From an uncultured SAR116 cluster alpha proteobacterium (GTDB lineage Bacteria; Pseudomonadota; Alphaproteobacteria; Puniceispirillales; Marisalimonadaceae), in NCBI GenBank assembly GCA_902558885.1, contig CACEFQ010000003.1:123650-187649 (forward strand): DNA of 64,000 nucleotides. The letters run 5' to 3'. This document shows positions 1 through 8,425 of this stretch, piece by piece (position 1 is the stretch's first letter; each line of letters starts with the position of its first letter). A program made the translations under genes and the position numbers. The notes under the pieces were generated by a model that was not told the origin of the DNA, did not search any database, and saw nothing but the letters and a program-made list of their open reading frames with translations.

Positions 1-545
1 AGCGTTCCATTGATAAGTTTGAAAAAGAAATTAGGCCAATTGATATTTTAATTAATAATGCTGGAATGCAATTTAGAACTCCCCTAGAAGACTTCCCACC
101 TAAAATGTTTGAGCAATTATTAAAGACAAATATCTCTTCAGTTTTTAATGTAAGTCAAGTTGTTGCAAAATATATGATTAAAAGAGGCAAAGGTAAGATT
201 ATAAATATAGCAAGTGTACAGACATCATTAGCTAGACCAGGGATTGCGCCTTACACAGCAACAAAGGGTGCCGTAGGAAACATTACAAAAGGTATGGCTA
301 CAGACTGGGCAAAATATGGTATTCAATGCAATGCTATTGCTCCAGGCTATTTTGATACACCTTTAAATGCGACTCTTGTTTCCGATGATGATTTCACAGC
401 ATGGTTAAAAAAAAGAACTCCAGCAGGCAGGTGGGGTGAAGTTCATGAACTAGTTGGTGCTAGTATTTTTTTAAGTTCTGCAGCCTCAAATTTTGTAAAT
501 GGCCATACACTTTACGTTGATGGCGGAATAACTGCATCACTGTAG
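1..545 (+). CDS. Short-chain dehydrogenase/reductase, 5' end missing (gluconate 5-dehydrogenase-like)
   Basis: The frame is open from base 3 of the window and the protein is cut by the window edge, so the N-terminal nucleotide-binding Gly motif is not seen. Visible SDR hallmarks are the NNAG motif just before base 66, the catalytic Ser in IASVQTS, the YTATK (YxxxK) pair, and the PGYFDTP segment after it. The wording NAGMQFRTPLEDF and the C-terminal DGGITASL resemble the gluconate 5-dehydrogenase/2-deoxy-gluconate 3-dehydrogenase branch, NAD(P)-dependent cytosolic enzymes for sugar acids. The subfamily is an inference; the SDR fold and catalytic residues are seen directly. An Lrp-type regulator follows on the same strand after 92 bases. 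Confidence 0.85.
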   Translation, partial: RSIDKFEKEIRPIDILINNAGMQFRTPLEDFPPKMFEQLLKTNISSVFNVSQVVAKYMIKRGKGKIINIASVQTSLARPGIAPYTATKGAVGNITKGMATDWAKYGIQCNAIAPGYFDTPLNATLVSDDDFTAWLKKRTPAGRWGEVHELVGASIFLSSAASNFVNGHTLYVDGGITASL

Positions 546-575
546 ATAAATATTCTTCAAAATAAAAAAAAATAA

Positions 576-602
576 TTGAAAATTAAAAAAATTTTCTATA
601 AA
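576..602 (+). promoter_or_regulatory. Candidate sigma-70 promoter for the Lrp-family gene
   Basis: TTGAAA at 576-581 and TATAAA at 597-602 are separated by 15 bases, slightly short of the usual 16-18. The site lies in the gap between the dehydrogenase stop and the regulator start at 638. In DNA this AT-rich such matches arise by chance, so this is tentative. Confidence 0.3.
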
Positions 603-637
603 ATTACATTTAGGAAAATTTTTTTTTAGAGTTAGCT

Positions 638-1108
638 TTGTTAGATGATATTGACATCAAAATATTAAGTGTTGTTCAAAAAAATGCTGGACTACCCTTA
701 TCTGAAATTTCCAAAAGAGTAGGTGTGTCTCCTACTCCGTGCTGGAATAGAATAAAAAAAATGGAAGAAGTAGGTGTGATTTCTGCAAGAACAATTGTTC
801 TTAATAGAAAGGCTATTAATTTATCAATTGTAGTTTTTTTATCTATAAGGGTAAGTCATCATTCAAAAGACTGGGTTGATAAATTTCAAAATATAATCAA
901 TAAGTATGACGAAATTATAGAAACTCATAGGATTACGGGCTCAGATACGGATTATATGCTAAAGATTGTTGTTCCAAGTATAGAGGAGTATGATAATTTT
1001 CAACAGAAGTTAATTGGTGAGCTTGAATTTACTAAAATGTCTTCAAGCATATCCCTTCAAGAAATGAAAAACTCTCATATTTTGCCTCTTACTCAATTTC
1101 AAAATTAG
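638..1108 (+). CDS. Lrp/AsnC-family transcriptional regulator
   Basis: A 156-residue protein, the normal Lrp length. It has an N-terminal winged helix-turn-helix (about residues 5-60: LDDIDIKILSVVQKNAG, then SEISKRVGVSPTPCWNRIKKM as the recognition region) and a C-terminal RAM ligand-binding domain carrying the G-S-D-T-D-Y segment. Such proteins bind DNA as dimers or octamers and sense amino acids or related metabolites. The start is TTG at 638; no ATG is available near the canonical N-terminus. Its stop shares bases with the stop of the convergent tupA (TTAG, 1105-1108). The target is unknown; the upstream dehydrogenase and the downstream transporter are both candidates by position only. Confidence 0.9.
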   Translation: MLDDIDIKILSVVQKNAGLPLSEISKRVGVSPTPCWNRIKKMEEVGVISARTIVLNRKAINLSIVVFLSIRVSHHSKDWVDKFQNIINKYDEIIETHRITGSDTDYMLKIVVPSIEEYDNFQQKLIGELEFTKMSSSISLQEMKNSHILPLTQFQN

Positions 1109-1920
1109 TTAGCATTTGGGAAGAACAATTGCTCTCCTTTTACTTTAAATGCCTTTATTTTGCTTTGTCCTTCAGAGGAGGTAAGCCATTTGATAAACTT
1201 ATTGGCAATATTAGATTTTACATTTGGGCATCTAGCAGGGTTTACTAGTGTAATTCCATACTGATTAAATAAAATATTGCTTTTTTCAGTAAATATTTTC
1301 AATTCATCTTTATTATTAAAATTTATCCATGATGCTCTATCTGTTATGGTGTAGGCTCCCATACCATTTGCTAAATTTAGAGTTGCTCCCATTCCAGACC
1401 CAGCTTCTCTATACCAATTACCAGAAAATTTTAATGGATTTAATTTAGTTTTTTTCCAAATACTCATTTCTTTAAAATGAGTACCTGAATCATCACCGCG
1501 TGAAACGAAGATAGATGATGTTTTAAATATTTTTTTAAATGCTTCTAATGGGCTGTCCTTATCATTTATTCGTGCAGGGTTTTGTTTAGGTCCAATTATT
1601 ATGAAATCATTGTACATAAGGTCTTTTCTATTTATGCCAAAGCCTTTTTTAACAAAATTTAATTCTCTTTCCTTTGCATGAACTATGATTACATCACCAT
1701 CACAATTACTGGCGTTTTTTAATGCTGCGCCAGTGCCAACCGATACCACATGTGCATCTACATTAATTTTTGATTTTACTATTGGGAGTATGTAATTATA
1801 AAACCCAGAATTATAAGTAGAGGTTGTTGATTGAATAATTAATGCTTCTTTAGCAAAGATAAGCTTTGGAAGAAAAAATAATAAAAATAATAAAAATAAA
1901 TTTTTAAATAAAACAAACAT
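1105..1920 (-). CDS. tupA: Tungstate/molybdate ABC transporter, periplasmic substrate-binding protein (TupA-like)
   Basis: Substrate-binding component of a tungstate-type oxyanion importer. A hydrophobic signal peptide (about residues 1-24, ending near LIFA) is followed by the TTSTYNSGFYNYILP start typical of TupA/PBP-like proteins, then GTGAALKNASNCDGDVIIVHAK and SRGDDSGTH, which form the anion pocket in this family. I place the start at ATG 1920; the frame also has a TTG one codon earlier, and neither has a clear ribosome site. Unusually, it is divergent from tupB and tupC instead of leading a tupABC operon. Tungstate versus molybdate preference cannot be read from sequence. Confidence 0.88.
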   Translation of the reverse strand: MFVLFKNLFLLFLLFFLPKLIFAKEALIIQSTTSTYNSGFYNYILPIVKSKINVDAHVVSVGTGAALKNASNCDGDVIIVHAKERELNFVKKGFGINRKDLMYNDFIIIGPKQNPARINDKDSPLEAFKKIFKTSSIFVSRGDDSGTHFKEMSIWKKTKLNPLKFSGNWYREAGSGMGATLNLANGMGAYTITDRASWINFNNKDELKIFTEKSNILFNQYGITLVNPARCPNVKSNIANKFIKWLTSSEGQSKIKAFKVKGEQLFFPNAN

Positions 1921-1943
1921 CAAAAAGCTAAATTAATTGCATA

Positions 1944-1962
1944 TTATGTAAATTTCACATAA
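1944..1962. promoter_or_regulatory. 19-base dyad in the divergent tupA/tupBC control region
   Basis: TTATGT (1944-1949) and ACATAA (1957-1962) form a perfect 6-base inverted repeat with a 7-base spacer, in the middle of the 81-base gap between the divergent starts of tupA and tupB. Its position suits an operator controlling both transcripts. I cannot assign a regulator: it does not match a ModE site I would recognise, and palindromes are common in AT-rich DNA. Confidence 0.3.
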
Positions 1963-2001
1963 ATTAACATATTAAAACATAAATAATCAAGGTAATTATG
2001 T

Positions 2002-2703
2002 ATGATATTAGAATCATTTACACATGCATTTGATTTGGTTTTAACTTTAGACAAAGATTTTTTTGAGATTCTTTTACTTTCAATGAAAGTTAGCTGTCTT
2101 TCATTACTCTTATCTTGTTTAGTGGGTTTACCAATTGGGACATTTTTGGCTATTAAAAGCTTTTGGGGTAGACATACTGTTCTAATCATATTCAATGCTA
2201 TGATGGGTTTGCCTCCAGTTGTTGTAGGATTAATAGTATACTTATTAATTTCACGATCAGGTCCATTTGGTTGGCTAGGTGTATTGTACACACCTACGGC
2301 TATGATTATAGCTCAAATGATTTTGATTATTCCTATTATAGTTTCATTAACAGCTCAAATAATTGAAGAAATTAATGAAGAATATAAAGACCTATTCAAA
2401 TCTCTAGTTATTTCATCTTATAAAGCTCTTATCGCATGTTTATATGATGCTAGATACTCAATTTTAACAGTAATTCTAGCTGGTTTTGGTAGAGCTATTT
2501 CTGAAGTTGGCGCTGTAATAATTGTAGGTGGTAATATAGATCACTTAACAAGAGTTATGACGACAACTATTGCTTTGGAAACGTCTAAAGGAAATTTATC
2601 TTTGGCTTTGGCCTTAGGTATTATCCTTTTATTGATTGCCTTAATTATAAACCTAATTTTAATAAGTTTAAAAATCAGAGCAAAAAGGAGAATGTATGTT
2701 TGA
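2002..2703 (+). CDS. tupB: Tungstate ABC transporter permease (TupB-like)
   Basis: A 233-residue inner-membrane protein with about five or six hydrophobic segments and the binding-protein-dependent transport fold. The region GLPPVVVGLIVYLLISRSGPFG is typical of TupB. The EAA-type loop that contacts the ATPase is recognisable near GRAISEVGAVIIVGGNI. It should form the transmembrane channel with TupC and receive the anion from TupA. The ATG at 2002 is preceded by a modest AAGG ribosome site. Its last 8 bases overlap the start of tupC, indicating translational coupling. Confidence 0.88.
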   Translation: MILESFTHAFDLVLTLDKDFFEILLLSMKVSCLSLLLSCLVGLPIGTFLAIKSFWGRHTVLIIFNAMMGLPPVVVGLIVYLLISRSGPFGWLGVLYTPTAMIIAQMILIIPIIVSLTAQIIEEINEEYKDLFKSLVISSYKALIACLYDARYSILTVILAGFGRAISEVGAVIIVGGNIDHLTRVMTTTIALETSKGNLSLALALGIILLLIALIINLILISLKIRAKRRMYV

Positions 2704-3427
2704 GAACAAAAAAAAATCAAAATCATTAACTCCTATAGTTATTTCTAATTTATCTCTTTTATTAGGCAAAACTAAAATTTTGAATAAAATTAAATGTAAG
2801 ATTTATAATGAATCAATTGTTGCAGTTTTAGGCCCAAATGGAGCTGGCAAGAGTATGTTCCTTAAAACTATAAACGGACTAATTGGAATCGAGTCTGGAA
2901 AAATTAATTTTAATTCAAGAGAAATTAACGATAACATAAGAAAAGAGATAGCGCTGGTCTTTCAAAAACCTACACTTTTAAGAAGGTCTGTCTTCGAGAA
3001 TATGCAATTTGTTTTAGAGAAAAAAAACAAGTTATCTAATCTTGAAATTATGAAACTTTTACAAAGAGTAGGTTTAGATACTTTCAAGGACAAACCCGCT
3101 AGATTATTGTCAGGTGGAGAACAACAAAGATTATCTCTTGCAAGGGCTCTGTTAATTAATCCTTCCTTATTACTTTTAGATGAACCTACCGCAAATCTAG
3201 ACCCCTATAGTTTAAATTTAATTGAAGAAATAATTTTAGATGAAAATAAAAAAGGGAAAACTATAATCTTAACTACACATGATATGGGCCAAGCAAAAAG
3301 ATTAGCAAAGGAAATACTTTTTTTTAATAAGGGTAAACTCCTTGAACAAACAAATGCCATAAATTTCTTTAAAAAACCAAAGACTAATGAAGCTCAAAGT
3401 TATATAAATGGGAAAATTCTCTTATGA
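2696..3427 (+). CDS. tupC: Tungstate ABC transporter ATP-binding protein (TupC-like)
   Basis: The ATPase of the Tup importer. Walker A GPNGAGKS lies at residues 46-53, the Q-loop Gln at about 90, the signature LSGGEQQR at about 138, Walker B LLLLDEPTAN at about 158-167, and a switch His in LTTHD. At 243 residues it lacks the C-terminal TOBE/mop domain found in ModC, which fits the Tup type. The start at 2696 has a good AAGGAG site at 2685-2690 inside the end of tupB. The gene ends 3 bases before the convergent amidohydrolase stop. Confidence 0.88.
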   Translation: MFENKKKSKSLTPIVISNLSLLLGKTKILNKIKCKIYNESIVAVLGPNGAGKSMFLKTINGLIGIESGKINFNSREINDNIRKEIALVFQKPTLLRRSVFENMQFVLEKKNKLSNLEIMKLLQRVGLDTFKDKPARLLSGGEQQRLSLARALLINPSLLLLDEPTANLDPYSLNLIEEIILDENKKGKTIILTTHDMGQAKRLAKEILFFNKGKLLEQTNAINFFKKPKTNEAQSYINGKILL

Positions 3428-3430
3428 ATT

Positions 3431-4603
3431 TTATTCTGCTAGAATATTTTCAGCTAGATCTGTCCAGTATTGGGCTCCAATGGGTAAAAGCTCATCATTA
3501 AAATCATAAAAAGGACTATGTAGCTTTTCTGAGTTTGCTCCAGCGCCAAGCCATATATATGCTCCTGGTTTTTCTTCAAGCATGTAAGAAAAGTCCTCTG
3601 AACCCATTGTTGGTGTTTCTTTTAAATTAATTGAGTTGTCACCATAAGTTTTTTTAAAAATCTTAGAAGCAAGTTTAGCGCATTCCTTGTTATTTATAGT
3701 CGGTGGATATCCAGGACGGATTTCAATATTCACTTCACAATTACTAATTGCACAAGCATTAGACGCAACTTTTTTTATTTTATCTAGCATTTCATTTCTA
3801 TTTTTTTGATCTGTAGATCTAAGTGTTCCACCAATTGTTACAGTGTCAGGGATTACATTAAATGCAGATCCACCTTCAATTTTTGTTATAGACAACACAG
3901 CACTTTTAAAAGGATCTAATTGTCTTGATATTAAACTTTGAAGTGCAGTGATAGTTAATCCAGCAGCTACCATAGGATCATTTGCATATTGAGGTTGTGC
4001 TGCATGTCCACCTTTACCTTGTACTTTAATTACAATTATATCACCTCCGGCCATAGCAAAACCTTCATGAATAACTGCTTCACCAACTGGAATACCTGGC
4101 CAGTTATGAATTCCCCAAACACTATCGATTTTAAATTTCTTAAAAAGACCATCATTAATCATAGCTTTAGCTCCCGCATTACCACCTTCTTCAGCGGGTT
4201 GAAAAACACAATAAACTTTTCCATAAAAATTTTTTGTTTTGGATAAATATTTTGCAGCTCCTAATAACATTGTAGAATGTCCATCATGCCCACAAGCATG
4301 CATTGCTCCGACATTTTTTGAAGAATATGGCAAATTAGTCTTTTCAGTCATTGGAAGTGCATCCATATCTGCTCGTATAGCAATAGATTTTTCTTGTCCT
4401 TTATTTTCTTTTCCTTGAATAACTCCTACGACACCTGTTTTGCCAAATTCTTCAATTACTTCTACACCAAAATCTTTTAATTTATTGGCGATAAATTTAG
4501 ATGTAACTTTTTCTTGATATGCTATTTCTGGTTTCTCATGTATTTGATGTCTCCATTCAGTCATTTCTGGAACTATATCTTTAATTTTTTGCTTGATATT
4601 CAT
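3431..4603 (-). CDS. M20D-family metallo-amidohydrolase (hippurate hydrolase / N-acyl amino acid amidohydrolase)
   Basis: A cytosolic zinc/manganese amidohydrolase of about 390 residues, the standard length. Metal-ligand motifs are MHACGHDGH and QPAEEGG, followed by WGIHNWPG and the late PTMGSEDFSYM, with a dimerisation insert in the middle. The family removes acyl groups from amino acids such as N-acetyl, N-benzoyl or IAA conjugates; the substrate cannot be fixed here. I prefer ATG 4603 (MNIKQKIKD, matching homologues) over an in-frame TTG at 4618. It is divergent from an N-formylglutamate deformylase-like gene, and both sit beside a peptide-type ABC transporter, suggesting uptake and deacylation of modified amino acids. 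Confidence 0.88.
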   Translation of the reverse strand: MNIKQKIKDIVPEMTEWRHQIHEKPEIAYQEKVTSKFIANKLKDFGVEVIEEFGKTGVVGVIQGKENKGQEKSIAIRADMDALPMTEKTNLPYSSKNVGAMHACGHDGHSTMLLGAAKYLSKTKNFYGKVYCVFQPAEEGGNAGAKAMINDGLFKKFKIDSVWGIHNWPGIPVGEAVIHEGFAMAGGDIIVIKVQGKGGHAAQPQYANDPMVAAGLTITALQSLISRQLDPFKSAVLSITKIEGGSAFNVIPDTVTIGGTLRSTDQKNRNEMLDKIKKVASNACAISNCEVNIEIRPGYPPTINNKECAKLASKIFKKTYGDNSINLKETPTMGSEDFSYMLEEKPGAYIWLGAGANSEKLHSPFYDFNDELLPIGAQYWTDLAENILAE

Positions 4604-4653
4604 TTTTACTACACTCAATAATATTTATACATTTTAAAAATAAGGAATTCATT

Positions 4654-5520
4654 TTGCTAGATATGATTTTAAACGTTGATGGAGGAGAAGGTCAATCTAT
4701 TCCTTTAATAGTCGACTCTCCTCATAGTGGAGTTGTTTATCCATCTGATTTTAATCATCAAGCTGAATTTTCAAAGTTAAGACAAGCAGAAGACTCATAT
4801 GTTGATGAATTATATAATTATGTTTCTGAAATAGGTGGTGTAATTCTAAATGCTAATTTTCCTAGATCTTATATAGATCCCAACAGAGCAGAAACTGATT
4901 TTCCAAGTGAAGAACTTATTGATGTTGACATCAAGAAAGAAAAAATTTTATTCAACCCTACAATTAAGAGTGAATTAGGGATTGGTCTGATTTGGTTGCG
5001 CATTCCTCCAAATGGAGAGCCTATGTATGAAAATAAAATAAAATTCAGCGAATTCATTCACAGAGTTAAAAATTATCATAGACCTTATCATAAAACACTT
5101 AAAAAAATTATGAGTAGTACTTATCAACGTTTTGGAAAGTTTTATCACATAAACGCTCATTCAATGCAAAACAAAGCTACAGCAATGTCAGATCAAGAGA
5201 AAGGTACCAGAAGACCAGATTTTGTTATTGGTGATAGAGATGGAACATCTTGTAAAAGAGAATTTACTGACCTTGTTGTAGATTTTTTAAGAAGTTTAAA
5301 CTACTCTGTTGATATTAATGATCCATATAAAGGTATGGAACTTACAGATGCTTATAGTGATCCTAAAACAAATAAGAATTCAGTCCAAATTGAAGTTAAT
5401 AGAAGATTATATATGAATGAAATAACAAGAATAAAATCAGACAATTTTGATCTTCTAAAAACAAATATTGAAAGTTTGTTAAATGAGATTAAATCACAAA
5501 TCAATAAAGGTGTTTTATGA
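4654..5520 (+). CDS. N-formylglutamate amidohydrolase family protein (HutG-like)
   Basis: This 288-residue protein carries the family's opening PLIVDSPHSGVVYPSDF and an internal ARxY-type region (NFPRSYIDPNRAETD). It also has HINAHSMQ and the DVDPYKGMELT-like stretch of N-formylglutamate deformylases, zinc enzymes that release formate and glutamate. In histidine breakdown it would be HutG, but no other hut gene is nearby. A role on peptides or N-acyl amino acids delivered by the adjacent transporter is equally possible. The start is TTG 4654 after an AAGGAA site; ATG 4663 is an alternative. Its stop overlaps the transporter ATPase start by 4 bases. Confidence 0.85.
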   Translation: MLDMILNVDGGEGQSIPLIVDSPHSGVVYPSDFNHQAEFSKLRQAEDSYVDELYNYVSEIGGVILNANFPRSYIDPNRAETDFPSEELIDVDIKKEKILFNPTIKSELGIGLIWLRIPPNGEPMYENKIKFSEFIHRVKNYHRPYHKTLKKIMSSTYQRFGKFYHINAHSMQNKATAMSDQEKGTRRPDFVIGDRDGTSCKREFTDLVVDFLRSLNYSVDINDPYKGMELTDAYSDPKTNKNSVQIEVNRRLYMNEITRIKSDNFDLLKTNIESLLNEIKSQINKGVL

Positions 5521-7415
5521 ATAAAAGTAATTTGAATACTAAAAATAAAATTCCTAAATCAGTTGTTGAAGTAAAAGATCTTAAAGTTCAATTTCAATTA
5601 AAAGATAAAGTTGTAAAAGCTGTTGATGGCATTTCTTTTAACATCAATAAAGGTGAAACTATAGCAATAGTAGGTGAATCAGGCTCAGGTAAGTCTGTTA
5701 CGGCGTTATCTTTAATGAGACTTACTGATTATTCTGGAGGTAAAATAGTTTCTGGTGAAATAAACCTTCAATCAAAAAACAATCTTAATCTAAATTTAAC
5801 TCAGCTTGATCAAGAAAAAATGAGAGATATCAGAGGCAATGATATTTCAATGATCTTTCAAGAGCCTATGACATCACTAAATCCAGTTTTTACTATTGGT
5901 ATGCAAATTACTGAAACGATAATTAAGCATCAAGGCAAAACAAAAAAAGAAGCTTTTGAAATTGCACTTGAAATGATCAAGTTGGTCAGAATACCTGAAC
6001 CAGAAAAAAGGTTAAATCAATATCCACATGAACTCTCTGGTGGAATGAGACAAAGAGTTATGATTGCAATGGCATTAAGCTGTAAGCCCTCATTATTAAT
6101 TGCAGATGAACCTACAACAGCATTGGACGTCACAATACAAGCACAAATACTGGATTTGATAAAAATGTTACAAAGAGACATTGGTATGTCAGTAATGTTT
6201 ATTACTCACGATATGGGTGTTGTGGCTGAGGTTGCTGACAGAGTCGTTGTCATGTTTGCAGGTAAAAAAGTTGAAGAAGGCACTGCTATTGAAATATTTC
6301 AAAATCCTAAACATCCGTATACTAAATCTTTATTAGCGGCTGTTCCAAAACTTGGGAGTATGATTGGCAAAAAACTACCAGCAAAATTTGTTAATCTTGA
6401 TGTTAAATCTTCTGATAAACACAAAAATAAAGAGAAAATTTCAACAAAAAAAGTTGTAGAAATGAAAGATACTGTAAATAGGACTTCTTCTCCATTGCTT
6501 GAAGTCAAAGGTCTGACTACAAGGTTTTTAATCAAACAAGATTTTGGAAGAGCAGGTGGAAATATTCATGCAGTTGAAAATATAAGTTTTACTTTGCAAC
6601 CAGGCGAAACACTTGGATTAGTTGGTGAGAGTGGTTGTGGAAAGTCTACAACAGGAAGGAGTATAATAGGATTAACGTCACCAACAAGAGGTGAAGTTTT
6701 TTTTGAAGGCGTAGACTTAACTGATTTAAATAATAAAGAAATGATACAATATAGAAAAAAGATGCAAATGATTTTTCAAGACCCTTTTGCTTCTTTAAAT
6801 CCAAGAATGACTGTTGGTCAAATTATAGCTGAACCAATAATGGTGCACGGATTAGAGCCTAAGTTGGGATCTAATAGTAGGGTAATAAAATTATTAAATC
6901 GTGTTGGACTTGATGAACAATATTACTCCAGATATCCACATGAACTCTCTGGAGGACAGAGACAAAGAATTGGGATAGCCAGAGCTCTGGCATTAGAACC
7001 TAAGTTAATAATAGCTGATGAAGCAGTTTCAGCACTAGATGTTTCTATTCAGGCTCAAGTAGTAAACTTGATGATGGAACTACAAGAAGAATTTGGTTTA
7101 ACCTATCTATTTATAAGCCATGATATGGCTGTAATTGAGAGAGTAAGTCATAGAATAGGAGTAATGTATCTGGGTGAAATAGTTGAAATTGGACTTAGAA
7201 GCCAAATATTTGAAAATCCTCAACACCCTTACACAAAAAAATTGATGGCAGCAGTTCCAATTGCAGATCCAACTAAGAGAAAAAAGAAGTTAAACTTAAT
7301 GAATGACGAAATTCCTAGTTTATTAAAGCCAATAGGCTATGAACCAGAATATGTTCAAATGATTAAACTTGGAGAGGATCACTACGTAAAACCATTTGAT
7401 GGAATGAAGATCTAA
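5517..7415 (+). CDS. Dipeptide/oligopeptide ABC transporter, fused double ATP-binding protein (DppD-DppF type)
   Basis: A 632-residue protein with two nucleotide-binding domains in one chain. Domain 1 has Walker A GESGSGKS at residues 53-60, signature LSGGMRQR and Walker B LLIADEPTTALD. Domain 2 has Walker A GESGCGKS at 370-377, signature LSGGQRQR and LIIADEAVSALD. Each is followed by the Opp/Dpp C-terminal motif (NPKHPYTKSLL, NPQHPYTKKLM). A charged linker joins them at about 300-325. It energises import through the DppB/DppC-like permeases at 8422-10274, which lie on the opposite strand. Related GsiA-type fusions import glutathione, so the solute is uncertain. Confidence 0.92.
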   Translation: MNKSNLNTKNKIPKSVVEVKDLKVQFQLKDKVVKAVDGISFNINKGETIAIVGESGSGKSVTALSLMRLTDYSGGKIVSGEINLQSKNNLNLNLTQLDQEKMRDIRGNDISMIFQEPMTSLNPVFTIGMQITETIIKHQGKTKKEAFEIALEMIKLVRIPEPEKRLNQYPHELSGGMRQRVMIAMALSCKPSLLIADEPTTALDVTIQAQILDLIKMLQRDIGMSVMFITHDMGVVAEVADRVVVMFAGKKVEEGTAIEIFQNPKHPYTKSLLAAVPKLGSMIGKKLPAKFVNLDVKSSDKHKNKEKISTKKVVEMKDTVNRTSSPLLEVKGLTTRFLIKQDFGRAGGNIHAVENISFTLQPGETLGLVGESGCGKSTTGRSIIGLTSPTRGEVFFEGVDLTDLNNKEMIQYRKKMQMIFQDPFASLNPRMTVGQIIAEPIMVHGLEPKLGSNSRVIKLLNRVGLDEQYYSRYPHELSGGQRQRIGIARALALEPKLIIADEAVSALDVSIQAQVVNLMMELQEEFGLTYLFISHDMAVIERVSHRIGVMYLGEIVEIGLRSQIFENPQHPYTKKLMAAVPIADPTKRKKKLNLMNDEIPSLLKPIGYEPEYVQMIKLGEDHYVKPFDGMKI

Positions 7416-7426
7416 AATTAAAAGCT

Positions 7427-8425
7427 ATGAATGACCCTAAATTAGATTATAAAAATGAATTTCCTGTTGAATTAGTTAATCCTGACATTTCTCCTTACAA
7501 AAGATCTAACACAGGTATTGACTATGTTATTACATTAGATAGTGGTTTAAGTGGTCCACACGTTTTTATATCATCAATTGTACATGGTAATGAACCTTGT
7601 GGGGCACTTGCTATAGATTGGTTTCTTAAAAATGACTATAGACCATTAAGTGGAAAGTTAACTCTAGGTTTTATGAATATTGAGGCTTATTTAGCATTTG
7701 ATCCTCTTAATCCAAATAGAACAAGATGGGTTGAAGAGGATTTTAATAGATTATGGGCAAAAGGTGTCCTAGAAGATCCCAAAAGAAAAAGAACTAGTGA
7801 ATTTTTAAGAGCTAATGAAGTTAAAAATATCGTTTCTCAAGTCGATTATTTGTTGGATATACATTCAATGCAAAAACCTTGCGTACCTCTTATGATGGCT
7901 GGAATGTTAAATAAAGGTATTGATTTCGCTCGCGATGTAGGCATGCAAATGCCAATAATATCTGATTCCGGACATAATGAAGGAATGAGAATGAGAGACT
8001 ATCTTGGCTTTTCTAATAAAGAAAGTCAAAAAAATGCACTTCTAGTTGAATGTGGGCAACATTGGGCCAAGTCGTCTGAAATTGTTGCAATTGAGACTAT
8101 GATAAGATTTTTACGCACTACTTCAATAATGGATGAAAATTTTGCAGATGATTTTTTATATAAAAATAAAGCATTAAACTTTCAAAATGATGTTTATAAA
8201 GTTGGAAAAATTATAACTATCAAAAGTGAAAATTTTAAATTTGATCAAGATTGGCAAGGTTTTGAAACCTTAAAAAAGGGAGTGTTGATTGGGAAAGATG
8301 ACAATGAAGAAGTTTATGCTCCCTACCAAGAAACTATTTTAATTATGCCTTCCAAAAGATTATTTCCAGGTAAAACAGCAGTAAGACTTGCGTATAAATT
8401 AAGTAACTATCATTACAAATTTTAG
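7427..8425 (+). CDS. Succinylglutamate desuccinylase/aspartoacylase (AstE/AspA) family zinc deacylase
   Basis: A 332-residue M14-like zinc hydrolase. The metal ligands are visible: H53 and E56 in HGNEPCG and H146 in LLDIHSMQ. The catalytic Glu is E208 in LLVECGQHW, and the substrate-binding NPNRTRW segment lies near residues 95-101. The family deacylates N-succinylglutamate, N-acetylaspartate or N-acetyl-diaminobutyrate (the DoeB/EutE branch of ectoine breakdown is of similar length). No ectoine hydrolase is present, so I do not assign that role. Co-transcription with the deformylase-like gene and the transporter ATPase, 11 bases upstream, suggests hydrolysis of imported N-acyl amino acids. 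Its stop is interlocked with the convergent permease stop (TTAG, 8422-8425). Confidence 0.85.
   Translation: MNDPKLDYKNEFPVELVNPDISPYKRSNTGIDYVITLDSGLSGPHVFISSIVHGNEPCGALAIDWFLKNDYRPLSGKLTLGFMNIEAYLAFDPLNPNRTRWVEEDFNRLWAKGVLEDPKRKRTSEFLRANEVKNIVSQVDYLLDIHSMQKPCVPLMMAGMLNKGIDFARDVGMQMPIISDSGHNEGMRMRDYLGFSNKESQKNALLVECGQHWAKSSEIVAIETMIRFLRTTSIMDENFADDFLYKNKALNFQNDVYKVGKIITIKSENFKFDQDWQGFETLKKGVLIGKDDNEEVYAPYQETILIMPSKRLFPGKTAVRLAYKLSNYHYKF

Noticed and set aside
1944..2291. 115-codon open frame on the minus strand across the tup gap and tupB start
   Set aside because: It runs antisense to the conserved tupB coding sequence and has no family features or ribosome site.
7427..8425. Ectoine-degradation deacetylase (DoeB/EutE)
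   Set aside because: The family fits, but no ectoine hydrolase or other eut/doe gene is near, so the specific role is not supported.
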